From Nipponacmea schrenckii (Eukaryota > Mollusca > Gastropoda > Lottiidae): a DNA stretch of 64,000 nt. The DNA is taken from NCBI GenBank assembly GCA_030562195.1, contig JAUJPP010000012.1:24123476-24187475 (forward strand), written 5' to 3'. Position numbers and translations under genes: made by a program. Shown here in pieces: positions 10,106 through 23,753 of the stretch; the first letter of the stretch is position 1; each line of letters opens with the position of its first letter. The notes below the pieces were generated by a model. The model worked only from the letters and a program-made list of their open reading frames with translations, was not told where the DNA came from and made no database searches.

Positions 10106-13100
10106 CAGGAATTAATTTGGTATTTCCTCTTGAGTTATAAAAGTATAGTAAGATGGTCATTTATCGATAACTTTCAATCAGAAGCCTTATTGATAGCTCA
10201 GTAATATACAAAGTGTTATCAAGATGGTACGTGTTTGTAGCTGTTTCCATACGATTAGACAAGACTCTGAACAGAGTGGCCATTCATTCATCGGTAAAAC
10301 CTGCTTTCATTGATATCTCAGTACTTTCCGATCTTTGACATCCACCAATTAGTATTTTAACGATCTTATTGAAGTCTTAGCCTCCATCTTCCAGCATCAT
10401 TTCGTCTGTGAACAGCTGTCACGGAAGAATCGAGAACATGAGATGTCTGAATGTCAGAGGCTTTTAAAATCTAAGTGACATGTAGCTATGATTATCATGG
10501 CTTCTAATTGTGGTCAAGGTTTAGACTTGCAGTAATCAAACCAATAAATTTGTTTTCGTATATGATCTCGCACGTCCCCTCATGTTCTTACTGATTACTG
10601 TATCCTTCTGCATATGGACTACGACCCTTGTTTCTACTTCCCCTTTCATTCTAACGAAAGGAATGGTGAAGAAGACGTTACCTTACTACTACTGTTTTCG
10701 GCGTATTACTAAATATATATTAAAATCCCTTTGGGGAAAGTTTTTTCTATATACATACAATCAGTATACATATAATTATCGATTAAGATTTTGGGTTGGT
10801 ATCTTAGAGGGGGGGTCGCAATTAATATATTAGTAGACATCCATTTAGTTTATTCACATTTATTACGTCACTCAGAAACATAAAAAAAAATATAAATGAA
10901 CTCGCGTACCAGACTTACTTTATTATCTCGGACTCGCAAACTTTATGAAAACCATAAAAATTAATGTCGAGAAAGTATTTGTTTTTTAACATCCATAAAG
11001 ATTCGAATCCTTTCCACATTAATTCAAACTAAAAATTGACATTTTTCTTTCAATTTTGTCATTTTTCCAATCATCGTGTCAATCATTTTATCCTTACGTT
11101 TTATGTTTTTTAAATTCATTCCAATAACTAAACTAATTGAAAATTTAGTTTTCAAATCAACAACTGGTTCTGTACAGTGAAAATAGTAACAGTAATAGTC
11201 ATAGTAATAATATAGTAATGGTTTTAAGATTTGAAGGTCAATGAAGGTAGTAATAAATGACGATCCAAACCACAAAACGAAACATTTGAGAGAATCAGGG
11301 CAAGGGGAGAGGGGCGAAATTAAAACAGTACCATCAGTCCCTCCCTTCCCCGAAATCCAAATCCAAATCGAAAAATTTCATAAATCCCATTTTGAGCAAT
11401 TTAAGGGATAAAGTATTCGTGGTCCTCAAACAGTACATAGTTTAGTATTATGAAACTGCCTTTCTCTTTTGCGTATATTTGGATCGATATTTTGGTTGAG
11501 ATTATTTAATTTCAAAAACAAGATAGATCTGGACTCTTCAGACTCGTCAATCGAGACTACTATAAAGTAAACATGGACATCTGACTTCCGGCGTTCTTCC
11601 ATTAAAATAACGACATTTCCGGTTAATTAAAGATGGTGGACTCTATGTAAAGATGGCGTTACTTCGACTTCCGGTTGTGTTCTAGAAGCTGACAAATAAA
11701 GAAATTGAACTAATGTCCCTGTGTTAATTAGTTTGACGACTGAAGATTGGAGGCTTATCTTTCATACTCATTATATCTACTTACTGTAGCTGTGACGAAG
11801 GACACAGCTATATACCAGGGACCTTATTCTGAAATACTTAAGTACGAATAAAAAAATTATATTATAAACTTTAAATAAGTAATAGAAAATGTGAGCATAA
11901 ACTAGGCCTTCTGAAATGTTTCTGAAGAAGGCATTTAGCTGACACGTGAGACGACAGGACTTTGGTTCTAAATATAGTTTTCTTATCCACTCAGATCACT
12001 GCATTTCTTAAAATCTTGGTTTTAACTTACTTAGGTTTTCAAGAATAAGGTCGTAGATCTATAACTGGACCACTAAAATCATCTCAAGATAAGTTAATGA
12101 GAATAAGGCCGTAGATGAATAGAACACTAAAATCGTCTTTAGTTAAATTGTCTAGATTAAGGTCCCTGTCTTTGGAGTGCTAAGAGAGATCATTGTCACC
12201 TGCCTAGACGCACAGATCGTCTGTATAGACAGCAGTAAACAGTCCAGGATCGCTTGAAGTGAACATAATATTCCATTCAGCCAACATATGATATAAAATA
12301 CAGCGATGAAAGTTTGCTCTCTTGAGAGATGCTGTATAGTTGAATATTCTATACGCTACATCATTTAGTAATTTCAATCTAATACGTTCAATCTCTCTAC
12401 ACTGTTTATACATTGTTTACAAATATTTCACTGATTGGTCAGTGGGGGAAGCTGACGTGCTAGAGACGAGATGTGAAATAAGTTAAGGCTTCTGTGATGA
12501 TTTTAATTTGCGTAAAAAAGAAAAATAGCGTATCTCCATCTTCTGCTTTGCTCTGAATGACGTCACCATCTTCTCTAATGCGTAGTTACCGCTTGCATAC
12601 GTCATAAATCTAGACTTGTTATCAGACGTTATTTCTAAATAATGACTTAAAAATCACCCCAGAAAGCTGAAAGCTGAACGAATCATTTGATTAAATTGGT
12701 AACTAGGCCTTATTGAGAGAAATATATTTTACAAAACAAGCAAGTTCTGGCCGTGAACTGTGTGTTGTCTATGTGTGCTCTTTTAACGGAAATTGTTCAC
12801 AAGTCAACGGATCTCTGTCAAGAATCATAAGAGACCAATTGAAATCACCAGGCGCATTGTCCATTAGCCACACGATCTTAAGGAGATTCTATAGATAGCA
12901 TATTTGATTTCCGAGCTCTAACCTTTTATAGGAAACTAGATCATTAAGGCCGAGACGAGCTACAGAATAGCCATTAATGATGGTTTATGTAAGGTATAAG
13001 ATTATTAACTTTATCATTTTGGTGTCTATAGTAGATTATATTGTTATACTTAGCGACCTTCGAGACTCAAGCATGGGCTCAACGGTCAGAAACTCCCGAA

Positions 13101-13901
13101 TTTTCATGGATTTTTTGCTCACTTATACTAGATATTCGCATAGAAATATAGGCTCAATCACTTGGGATACTGTAATCATTTTCATTGATTGGTTCTCTAT
13201 GCTAAATTATGTTTGATTTCAACAAAGGCTATTGACAGTTTGATTATTTGATATATTAAAATATATTATATTTAGCGAACTCGCAAAGACTACGTCAATG
13301 AATTACAAAAGATTAAACTTCGTCTGCTATGTTCCTAAAATCAGCGGCTTAGTCTGACCATTCTGACTAGGGAGAAAAGGGGAGAGAGTGTTCTGCGTTT
13401 AATATTACCGACGAACGCCCCTTCAGAGGAAAAACTTTTTACCGATAACTACTTTGAAAGTAGATGACAAGTTTACTAATAACTACATAACCAATACGTG
13501 TTTTTCACTCTCTCGGTTTACCAATCTGTTTAACCGACTGCTCCATCCCTTACCGTTTTTTTACAGACCGATTCTGAATTTTACCAACGGGTTCAGCAAG
13601 GAACACTCCCATCCCTCTCTGGTACGCTACGCCCCTGATTGAAATTGCGATACTATAGAATAATGAAATGGAAACAACACAGCTATTAAACTATCTATTT
13701 TCATCCGTGGCGATAAAGAAGAAGATTTAACATCTGGTAATTAGAATTACATCTCGTGCTGAATAGAACAGTATCTCCACATAACAATTCAACTTGCCAT
13801 AAATAGATTTCATTGCCGTTTCATTCTAGTTCTTTAAGACACTGTCTTTGATGTTTCCGTCGTTGATTGTTGTCAGCACCCTTTCTACGTTCACGAGTAA
13901 T
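10106..13901. other. No gene seen
   Basis: Unique sequence; frames up to 83 codons have no splice or composition support. A relic of the 66-bp GAAGAAG/ACAGGAC repeat lies near 11905-11965. Confidence 0.45.
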
Positions 13902-14030
13902 TGACGTATTTCGACTTTGTCGAAAACGTATTGTAATCGTTCGGATTATTTTATTTTTACGTATTTCGACTTTGTCGAAAACGTATTGTAATCGTTCGGA
14001 TTATTTTATTTTTTTTTTTTTTTTTTTTTT
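13902..14030. repeat. Two 55-bp copies leading into a poly-T tract
   Basis: ACGTATTTCGACTTTGTCGA occurs at 13904 and 13959, each running through ACGTATTGTAATCGTTCGGA into a T-rich end; the second ends in about 22 T. It forms the left edge of the 1093-bp duplication. Confidence 0.7.
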
Positions 14031-14035
14031 TTTGT

Positions 14036-16200
14036 AATTCTTGGATGAGTTTGCAGACAAACTGGTAAAAGGTGCAGAAATTCTAAATCTACAGTTGATC
14101 TTAGAATGATTTCTATTATCAAATAAAACAAAACCGGAAGTTCTATCTCTGACAGGAAGTGAGAACCGGAAGTTCAGGTTTTTTTGCTTTAGCAAGTTTA
14201 TTTTCAGTTCGATTTTGACCGGATTTTCAGATTTGAAAACTTCAATGTATTTGTCAACTAACAATTATAGGTTTTATGCAATTAGGTTAAATATTTTACC
14301 CACGATTTGCAATTCAATATTCAAGGGTCATCGGCAAAAATTTCAGACCGTGATTTCTCCTTTAATATAAATGGTAAAATTTTGAAACTTGACCAGTTGA
14401 TAGGCGATATGTTTATAATTTTTGAAAAAATGTGAAAAAAAAAATTCCACTTCCGGTTTAGCCTCAAATGACGTAATTACGTAACTTCCGGTCTATAACT
14501 GCTAGGTGAAAAGTGAAAACTGTTTTATAAATAACTTGTCAATAGTAATTGATTTGACCTAAATAATTAGGTCAAGCTGCCATATCGGCCGCCATTTTGA
14601 ATTTTCGTTACAATTCTTAAATCCGAAATTCAGACACTACTGATAGACCGATTTTGATGAAATTTAGCACATAGATACAATGGATCATTATCTACCTTTT
14701 CTTGGAGACCGATTTTCAAATTTCGTATTTTCTTTCGAATTATTTAAATTTCGATTTTTTCAAAATTAGGTCACTTTAACGGCTACGGAAGGTGTGACCC
14801 ACTTAATCTATGACCTTGAAAATTAAGTCAAATAATATTCAATATATTGTCTACGAGTAGATATTTTTTAATTTGGCTTACTTAAAAAATTCATAGAGAT
14901 AAGTGTACTTAAAGACAGCAAAAATTGATAATTTTCATATTTTCGCCATCATTAACCGTTACGGAAGGTGTGACCTAATTATTTTATGACTTTGAAAACT
15001 AGGTCAAATGATATTCAATATATTGTCTAGATGTAGGTAATTGCAAATTTAGCCTACATAATATTTTAAGGCTCTCGAAATACGTTCATAATTGTAAGCA
15101 ATTCTAGTTTTTTTTTTTTTTTTTTTTTAATTCTTGGATGAGTTTGCAGACAAACTGGTAAAAGGTGCAGAAATTCTAAATCTACAGTTGATCTTAGAAT
15201 GATTTCTATTATCAAATAAAACAAAACCGGAAGTTCTATCTCTGACAAGAAGTGAGAACCGGAAGTTCAGGTTTTTTTGCTTTAGCAAGTTTATTTTCAG
15301 TTCGATTTTGACCGGATTTTCAGATTTGAAAACTTCAATGTATTTGTCAACTAACAATTATAGGTTTTATGCAATTAGGTTAAAAATTTTACCCACGATT
15401 TGCAATTCAATATTCAAGGGTCATCGGCAAAAATTTCAGACCGTGATTTCTCCTTTAATATAAATGGTAAAATTTTGAAACTTTACCAGTTGATAGGCGA
15501 TATGTTTATAATTTTTGAAAAAATGTGAAAAAAAAATTCCACTTCCGGTTTAGCCTCAAATGACGTAATTACGTAACTTCCGGTCTATAACTGCTAGGTG
15601 AAAAGTGAAAGCTGTTTTATAAATAACTTGTCAATAGTAATTGATTTGACCTAAATAATTAGGTCAAGCTGCCATATCGGCCGCCATTTTGAATTTTCGT
15701 TACAATTCTTAAATCCGAAATTCAGACACTACTGATAGACCGATTTTGATGAAATTTAGCACATAGATACAATGGATCATTATCTACCTTTTCTTGGAGA
15801 CCGATTTTCAAATTTCGTATTTTCTTTCGAATTATTTAAATTTCGATTTTTTCAAAATTAGGTCACTTTAACGGGTACGGAAGGTGTGACCCACTTAATC
15901 TATGACCTTGAAAATTAGGTCAAATAATATTCAATATATTGTCTACGAGTAGATATTTTTTTAATTTGGCTTACTTAAAAAATTCATAGAGATAAGTGTA
16001 CTTAAATACAGCAAAAATTGATAATTTTCATATTTTCGCCATCATTAACCGTTACGGAAGGTGTGACCTAATTATTTTATGACTTTGAAAACTAGGTCAA
16101 ATGATATTCAATATATTGTCTAGATGTAGGTAATTGCAAATTTAGCCTACATAATATTTTAAGGCTCTCGAAATACGTTCATAATTGTAAGCAATTCTAG
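14036..16200. repeat. 1093-bp direct tandem duplication, two near-identical units
   Basis: Unit 1 is 14036-15107 and unit 2 15129-16200, both running from AATTCTTGGATGAG to GTAAGCAATTCTAG and separated by a poly-T tract. Only scattered substitutions and small indels are seen. There is no long frame; the 76-87-aa frames on the minus strand are the same non-coding stretch twice. Internal CCGGAAGT and GGAAGGTGTGACC motifs recur. It may be a non-autonomous element duplicated in place. Confidence 0.85.
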
Positions 16201-16478
16201 TTGATTTTTGTTCTAAAAGTCTTTCAAGGTCTGCACATTCTTTTCAGGGTGGCCCAGTCGCCAAGACCGAATTGGTTCTAGGGCCCCCATTTTTTGTCCT
16301 TGTTTTCCCCTCCCCTGGAAATTTCGACAACTAGAAGCTCATAGAAAGTATTTCTGAAGATTCTAAGGGTCCTAAATCACAATTATAATATTCATCTTGT
16401 TGGTTTATATAAATTAATTAATCTCTGCTGACTGCTCTCTTTATTTAAAATCAGCATCAAAACTTACGAGCTTAAATC

Positions 16479-16526
16479 GTTCATTCATTCATTCATTCAT
16501 TCATTTATTCTTTCATTCATTCTCTC
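16479..16526. repeat. (TTCA)n microsatellite
   Basis: About eight TTCA units, then imperfect copies. Confidence 0.8.
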
Positions 16527-17829
16527 CTCAATTTAACACCATGTATTCATCCTCCATATATGTACGAATTCCTATATATAAATCCCCCGCGACTTCTCAT
16601 CAGTCTATTAATAGATCTCCCGGATGCCGTCTGCTAACAGAATTACCCGCCGATAAAAGTCGTCTGATTGGAGCATTTAAGGATTATTATTGGAAATGAA
16701 TTCAGCTCTCGTGTTGGACTGATTATTAATATTACCCCGCTGGGAATGGTCACCGTATACTCAAGGTCATCGTTAAAGGGATACAAGCCAATAATTCTTT
16801 CAGTCCAATCCTTGAACATACCAGAGATTAGTGGCACACAAATGGTAGAATTCTATTTTGATTACGTCACTAATAACTAAATGTGCCTGCATCACTAAAG
16901 GCCCTTCGCGATCAATGGCGTCATCAAACTCTTACAGAACCCACAGACGTCTGATTGGAATGGTGTTAATTGAAGCTACTAGTGTCCTATAAAAATATAC
17001 GAGTTCTTTTAATAATCTTTCATATTTCAGAATATTCTTCCCCCACAAGGAATTCAATAAATATTTAGTAATGCATCGCCAACCCATTGTTATTTATACT
17101 TCATACATTGGACTCGACAAGAGTTAACTGGAAATGTCAGCGACGAATTCAAATCAAATAAAGCAAAGGTCAAAGGTCGGATAAAGTATTGGGCCAATCA
17201 TGTTGATTGATATTATGGGGTCACAATTTCGCGCCATTTCTAACAAGAGAGAAATGGCTGATGGATACTGCTGTCAAGATGCGAATAATCAAAATCTCTT
17301 TTAACAATAACGTTCTATTATCCGGACGTCATTTCTAATATTCTCTGACAGAAGAAATAGACTCGGTTAATTGAAGAAATAATTTGTATGTGTTGCTTCT
17401 GGATTTATTTCAAAAGGAAAACAAGAGTGATTAGTGGCAGGCGCCAATCAAAACCTGTGTCATGGGAAGAGTTATTTACTGTTGTTGTAGATAAGATTCG
17501 AAAATAATAATAACCATAATAATGACTTTATTAGATAAGTGTTACAAATCTATATATAATACAAATAAAACAGATAAATAAGATTTCCGGTCACTATTGG
17601 CCCACGAGACACGGAACAGTTAAAGCATAAGATAAACATAACATTTGAGTTATATTAAAACGATGATAATTCCACCCATACATCTGTTGTGTAATAGATA
17701 GATATTGTATTGTATCTCTCGTTTCTATTGAGCAGCAAACGGCAGGATGCAGAATAATACTGGATTTTATATATTTAATGGAAAAAGACGTCGAGTTAAC
17801 AAATGTGAGTGTAGAACCTTACGGGAAAT

Positions 17830-18005
17830 ATGCTCACTGTACAGTTGCATACCGTACAGATGCTAATGTACAGTTGCATACCGTACAGATGCTAATTGTA
17901 CAGTTGCTCATCGTACAGTTGTTTATCAAACAGTTTCTCATCGTACAGTTGCTCACTAGACAGTTGCTCACCGTGAAGTTGCTCATCGAACAGTTGCTCA
18001 TTACT
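17830..18005. repeat. 15-bp minisatellite
   Basis: Units such as CATCGTACAGTTGCT, after two longer GCATACCGTACAGATGCTAA units. The open frames on both strands are repeat artefacts. Confidence 0.7.
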
Positions 18006-18118
18006 TTAGGGAGTAAAGGTTCGGTGAGCAACTGCCCGGGGTACATCTCTGAATTACAAAATATCCGTACCCTGATAAATATTTTTAGATATCGAGCATA
18101 AGATATCATCTATGTTGC

Positions 18119-18195
18119 TTCTCCAAAAGGGCCGTTTTCATTAGCCCGTGAGGTGCAGAAGAGTAGGACGTAAAACTCCATTCATTTCATTTCGT
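18119..18195 (+). mobile_element. SINE 3'-tail fragment
   Basis: TTTCATTAGCCCGTGAGGTG followed by CAGAAGAGTAGGACGTAAAA and a TTCATTTCATTTC end. Similar short tails occur at about 34785-34835, 49690-49745, 52985-53045 and 61105-61160 (+), and at 3535-3605 (-). Confidence 0.5.
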
Positions 18196-20079
18196 AACAA
18201 CAAATATATTATTAGCTATGTCAAATACTGTATTAGTTATGTGGATTCGGTCAAAATCTCCAAAGAATGGCAAAATCGGGAATAAAATAATGCAGTTGTA
18301 TAGCATTGAACTCTTCCAAAGAGACACCCGTGTGAATGGGGCTTAAATACAATACTGCCTCTGTAATTAAACATACAGGCAATCCGAGGATTAGAAGAAG
18401 AAAGAACAAGAAGAATCTAAGACTCACGGATGTATTATCTTTAAGCAGTGCTAATTATTGACTATGTACTTCTTTAGATATAAGGTTGCTTCGGGTATCA
18501 TTTGCGGCGAGTTGGTCAATAACGCATTACTGGTAATACCACGTGGATTTTCATGGTTGGCGAATAAAGCTTACGGAAAGTGAAAGAAGCCTAAATGAAT
18601 TAAATAGGAGAGTTTTGGTGTACCATAGCTCATTCGTGGATTTCGTACCTAATGAGGCCACAAGCGTACGAAAAGTGAAATCGTTGATTTCGTAGCAAGT
18701 GAAGAAAAACAAGCTTACGAAGAGTAACTTGATTCAAGGCGTAAACGTATGACGTATGAAGTCTTCGGTGAATGACTAGTCAATGGCGGTCACGTTTTTG
18801 CCTTCTGAGAGATAACTTAAGTAATTTAAAGGCTATGACGTCATGATCTTGTGGATCATTTCCCAAAAGCTTTAAACCTTTCGTTATTATTAAAATAAGT
18901 CTGACAAGTCTTTCATTAAATTTGAATTATCTTAGATCAGCTTTCTTCCTGGTATTACTATCAGGATGACTAACCGGAAGTAAGGTTACAGTACAAGAAT
19001 GTATTACCGGAAGTGTCTGTAAACCGGAAGTTATCAAGATAAATCTTGCCAATCCTTTGATATGATAAGAGGTTAGTAATGATTGTTTTCGGAATCCCAC
19101 TCGGAGTTTCCGCCTTAAGCCCTCGTTAAACAGATTTTTTTCGATTGCTAGGAAGCCGTTATCAGAGTTTCCAATTAAGATAAAATTATCCCGAGGGTGG
19201 TGAAAATAACATCATAGCTTGATATATTATATTATCTTCCGTTCCAAGTGACAGTTATAAGTTTTTTCTGTAAGTATTGCCTGCTGGCGTGTACGTCCTG
19301 TCGCCGGTGTAGTGTAGTACGTCTCTTGATTTGTAGATCACTTTTCCTCCTTGCCTTAAGCATCCTGTCACTGATGCAGGTAATAAAGACAATTTTTCTG
19401 ATGGGTGCTACGGACTGAACACGTCAAAGATTGGACACGAATATAAAAAAATAATAGGCTATGCGACTGTCCTGACTCAAGTTTCTTCACTGCACACTAC
19501 ACTACACCAGTGTATTTTACTATGATTTTAGACTCTTTTTCTTATTGTCTTCATATATTGATTGGTTTCGAGATTTGAAAAAAGCGTTTGACTTAATCTG
19601 GCGGTATGGTATCTTATTGACGTATTATTGTTTTGAGTTTTGGTTCCTGTTGATATGATTCTGGTGTGATTACATATTTGAATCTATGAAGTAATTATAA
19701 AAAGTTCTGATAGTATTACAATATTACACGCTCTAAGCTGGCTCACGGCTATTCACAGTTTTAAAACATGTTTCTGTCAATGATTTATCGGTGCTGATGT
19801 TATAAATTTCTCAACAGAATTAAGCTTATTGAATTCTATACAGCTACCCGATGTTTAAATGACTAAAACACTTTACACCCTCCAGGTTGGCTTACTGTTA
19901 TCTTATAAATCTTCAATTCAAATTTAACTTTTTACTTCATCTTGGGTATGGCTTATTTGTCTTTCAATTTTATGATTGATTAGTTACTTTATTTCTGTTC
20001 GATTCATAATCCTTGAATCTATGAAGAATTAAAAAAGTTCTGTATTTACAGTGGAATTAACTGCATCTTGTAAAGATGA

Positions 20080-20450
20080 CAACTTACGGTATTCTTTACA
20101 ATGTCAGTATATTACAAACTCATGTTATACATCTCACAATGTAATTATGTACTGATGTTATCTAAACATCTTCACAATGTCAAGCTTATTAAATTCATCT
20201 TATACATCCTTCAAATGTCAAATTTACTAACTTCATCTTATACTTCTTCACTATGTTAAATACTCTACTTCATCTAATATCTTCAAATGTCAAGACTATT
20301 TTTAACTTCACAATACATCTCTGGTATAACTAAATTATTTGTCATCTTCACATCAAGATATTACTGAACTTCATCTAATACAATCTTAAATGCAAGTTTT
20401 ACCAAACTCCATCTTATACATCTTCAATGTCAAGCTAATACTAATACAAT
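20080..20450 (-). repeat. Decayed 40-bp satellite, reverse orientation
   Basis: Diverged CATCTTATACATCTTCACAA and TGTCAAGCTTATTAAATTC units. It is the reverse complement of the array at 20630-20945. Confidence 0.6.
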
Positions 20451-20629
20451 GTTTAAATTGCAATAACACCTGTTTTACACGGGGTTTGTAATAATTTGAT
20501 TGTACGACAATCAGTTATCAAGCTAATTACTTGTACTGTCCATCTTTACAATACAAGTTAATCTACTTGATCATTAGACTAAGATCGTATAAGCAGTTTG
20601 CTATACCTTGACAATTTAGCATATTTAAT

Positions 20630-20945
20630 GCAGTTTAGTATTAGCTTGACATTGTGAAGATGTATAAGATGAAGTTTGTAATAGCTTGACATTGTGAAGA
20701 TGTATAAGATGAAGTTTGTAATAGCTTGACATTGTGAAGATGTATAAGATGAAGTTTGTAATAGCTTGACATTGTGAAGATGTATTAGATGCAGTTTGTT
20801 TTAAAGCTTGACATTGTAAGATGTATAAGTATGAAGTTTGTTATAGCTTGACATTGTGAAGATGTATTAGATGCAGTTTGTATTAGCTTGACATTGTGAA
20901 GATGTATTAGATGCAGTTTAGTATTAGCTTGACATTGTGAAGATG
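20630..20945 (+). repeat. 40-bp satellite, forward orientation, about 8 units
   Basis: AGCTTGACATTGTGAAGATG followed by TATAAGATGAAGTTTGTAAT; the units are well conserved. Confidence 0.8.
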
Positions 20946-21109
20946 GACGAACCGACGTGTAAAGTGAATGTTCTAGCTATGTCAACAATCTTTAATAGAA
21001 TTATTTAATATTGGAAAGAAAGGCGACTTCAGAAAATTGGAAAGATAAACTTGTAGAGAGTTGAGAGCCTTAGTTATTGTCTGTGTCAACATTTTCATTA
21101 CCAGATTAA

Positions 21110-21490
21110 ATTCAATGGTGTTTTACGTCCATAGTCTGGTGTCAACATGCTGGTAAACCGTTCAGATGGAACAATAAACCGAGGATTTGTGTGCTACAGA
21201 CTGTGCATGTAAAACATCTTTAAACAGTTATAAAGATACAGCTATTGTTACAGTCCTGGCAAAATTTCCCTCATTTCACAATGCATGGTCTAGAATATGC
21301 ACAAAGGTAGTACGTAAAATTTCATTTCGACAATAAACCGAGGCCCTGTGTGCTACAGATTGTGCACTTTTAAGATCTCTCAACAGTTTAAAATAAGAAG
21401 ATAAAAGCTAATGCCACAGTCCTGGTAATATTTTCCTCATTAAACACTGCATATAACTAGAACGTAAAACTCCCTTCATTTCCTATCATA
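21110..21490 (+). mobile_element. Two consecutive SINE 3'-half copies
   Basis: Two units each carry an ACAATAAACCGAGG start, GTGTGCTACAGA, a CAGTCCTGG...TTTCCCTCATT-like region and an ACGTAAAA tail (first ending about 21325, second about 21485). They are tandem copies of the SINE body without the tRNA head. Confidence 0.55.
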
Positions 21491-21869
21491 TCTAACCGAC
21501 ACCTTATTTGAACAGAAATAAACATTTCGTCTAGTATTCCAACTCGTGGGATTTGTAATTTGATGCATGGTCATTAGAGGTCAGAGCTGTATTTCCAAAA
21601 CTATGTCTAAATACCTGGACATCATTTGACACTGAAATCCAGCAGACCTGTTGATGTTAACTCTATGAATGTCAATATAAGTTTGTCGGGAATTTCAAGT
21701 CTTGGGAATTGTTAAATCATTTAAGAATTGTCATTAGCCAATTCTTGGAGATAATGATTTTAAACCCTCCTGAATATTCACAAGATCAGATTAAGATAAT
21801 TTGCGGGACGGAGAACTAGAGAGGTTGTTGGTGTTATTTTAAAAAGTAAGAATGCCCCGACCTAATATG

Positions 21870-22740
21870 ATGTAGTTATGATAGAACTCAGTGTCAGTTA
21901 TCTGTATAGTTCGCTAAATATTTACTTCACCAGCTGATAGAGCTCAATTACAGTTATCTGTATAGTGAGCTAAATATTTACTTTACCAGCTGATAGAGCC
22001 CAATTTCAGTTATCTGTATAGTCACCTAAATATTTACTTTACCAGCTGATAGAGCTCAATTTCAGCTATCTGTATAGTCATCTAAATATTTACTTTACCA
22101 GCTGATAGAGCTCAATTTCAGTTATCTGTATAGTCATCTAAATATTTACTTTACCAGCTGATAGAGCTCAATTTCAGTTATCTGTATAGTACATAAGTAT
22201 TTACTTTACCATCTGATAGAGCTCAATTTCAGTTACCTGTATAGTGACTAAAATGTACTATACCGCTGATAGAGCTCAATTTCAGCTATCTGTATAGTAT
22301 CTAAAATTACTTACCAGCGATAGAGCTTAATTTCAGCTATCTGTATAGTCACCTAAGTATTTACTTTACCAGCAGATAGAACTCAATTTCAGTTATCTGT
22401 ATAGTCACCTAAGTATTTACTATTACCAATGATAGAGCTAATTTCACTGTGAAGTCACTAATTTTTACGATTACCACTGTAGATCCAATTTAGCTATCAG
22501 TAATATAAATAAACAAAAGCAGTTTCAATTATCTGTATAGTCAACCTAAATTATTTCGTTTATCCAGCTGATGAATGATTTCGCTTATGTATACATGCTT
22601 CAATATTTACTTTACCAGCTATAGACTAATTTAGTTCTTATGTCTTCTAAATACTTTACCATCACCACTGATAAAGTCAATTTCAGCTATACTGTGTAGT
22701 CATCTGAAAATGTTATCTACAGCGTGACAGCTTAATTTCA
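21870..22740 (+). repeat. 56-bp satellite, about 14 units, decaying to the right
   Basis: GATAGAGCTCAATTTCAG, TATCTGTATAGTCATC and ATTTACTTTACCAGCT units. The left units are clean; from about 22240 small deletions accumulate. Confidence 0.8.
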
Positions 22741-23199
22741 ATGGAACGGTACTTTGTAACATAAGCCTACCCTTAATGATACAAACGTCTATAGCCCATA
22801 GCGCTCACAGTTAAAATAACAAAAACAAAAGGCGACAGAATTAAAAACAACTTTGTCGAGTTAACTGGATTTAAAAATCGAATTTCAAACATTCATACAA
22901 TTCGTTTTTGTAATTAAATGGAAGCTGGTAAACGTGAAGATAGATTTTTATCGATGAAAATGCTGTCCATTATTTAATATAAATAAACAAAAGCAGAATA
23001 TCATAGCAACCAAATTTGATGTACGTTTGTCTTGCTTATCGAATTCATATCGCTTATTTACTGTTCGAATCATCTTCTATGATAAAGTCCTATGTTTAAA
23101 ACTATACCCACACTTTCAATGCATGTTGACAAGTGTGTATCTGAAACACGCTATCTACAGCGTGACAGTCTATTGGACTTACCCGTATCTTTTATCACT

Positions 23200-23465
23200 A
23201 CAATAAGGACATCTCAATATCAGCTATTACAAACTTCTTACATATTTCATCTTATACATCTTCACAATATCAAGCTATTACAAACTACATCTTATACATC
23301 TTCACAATATCAAGCTATTACAAACTTCATCTTATACATCTTCACAATATCAAGCTAATACTAAACTGCATCTTATACATCTTCACAATATCAGCTATTA
23401 CAAACTTCTTACATATTTCACCTTATACATCTTCACAATATCAAGCTATTACAAACTTCGTACTT
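23200..23465 (-). repeat. 40-bp satellite, reverse orientation, about 6 units
   Basis: CATCTTATACATCTTCACAA and TATCAAGCTATTACAAACT units are the reverse complement of the 20.6-kb array, less decayed than 20.1-20.45 kb. Confidence 0.75.
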
Positions 23466-23663
23466 CGTATTTAGCTAACATTAAGTCCTATGTTGGAAAG
23501 CTCAATTCTAGAACTATCTGTCCTTACGAGGATTGTGTATCTAAAACATGTGTAAGTGTACTATATTTATGAGACTAGCTGTCCTGGTAATATGAAATAA
23601 GCTTAGGCTTTCATCTCAACCTGAAGGAAGTATAATTTATGGATAACAATTACTATATTAAAA

Positions 23664-23753
23664 AACTTACGACGTTTCGACAAAGACACTCTCGTCATTA
23701 TCCAACTACTTGCTTGATACAGACGAGAGTATCCTCGTCGAAACGTCGCAATT
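23664..23753. repeat. Imperfect inverted repeat with about 30-bp arms
   Basis: GACGTTTCGACAAAGACACT (from 23671) pairs with TCCTCGTCGAAACGTC on the right, around a loop of about 25 bp, and both arms meet at CTCGTC/GACGAG. CGAAACGT motifs of this kind are common at ends of retroelement-derived repeats. Confidence 0.6.

Larger units (their letters stand above)
16201..20079. other. No gene seen apart from small repeats
   Basis: Contains the TTCA microsatellite, the 15-bp minisatellite and one SINE tail. Frames of 64 and 70 codons overlap on opposite strands near 16.65-16.88 kb without splice support. GGTGTAGTGTAGTAC (about 19307) and its inverted form (about 19495) form a loose 190-bp inverted pair. 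Confidence 0.4.

Noticed and set aside
14001..15357. Duplicate 76-87-codon minus frames ending in poly-lysine
   Set aside because: They arise from the two copies of the 1093-bp repeat and poly-T; no coding signature.
20070..23465. CRISPR-like array
   Set aside because: The 40-bp units are contiguous tandem satellites without spacers, in a eukaryotic context.
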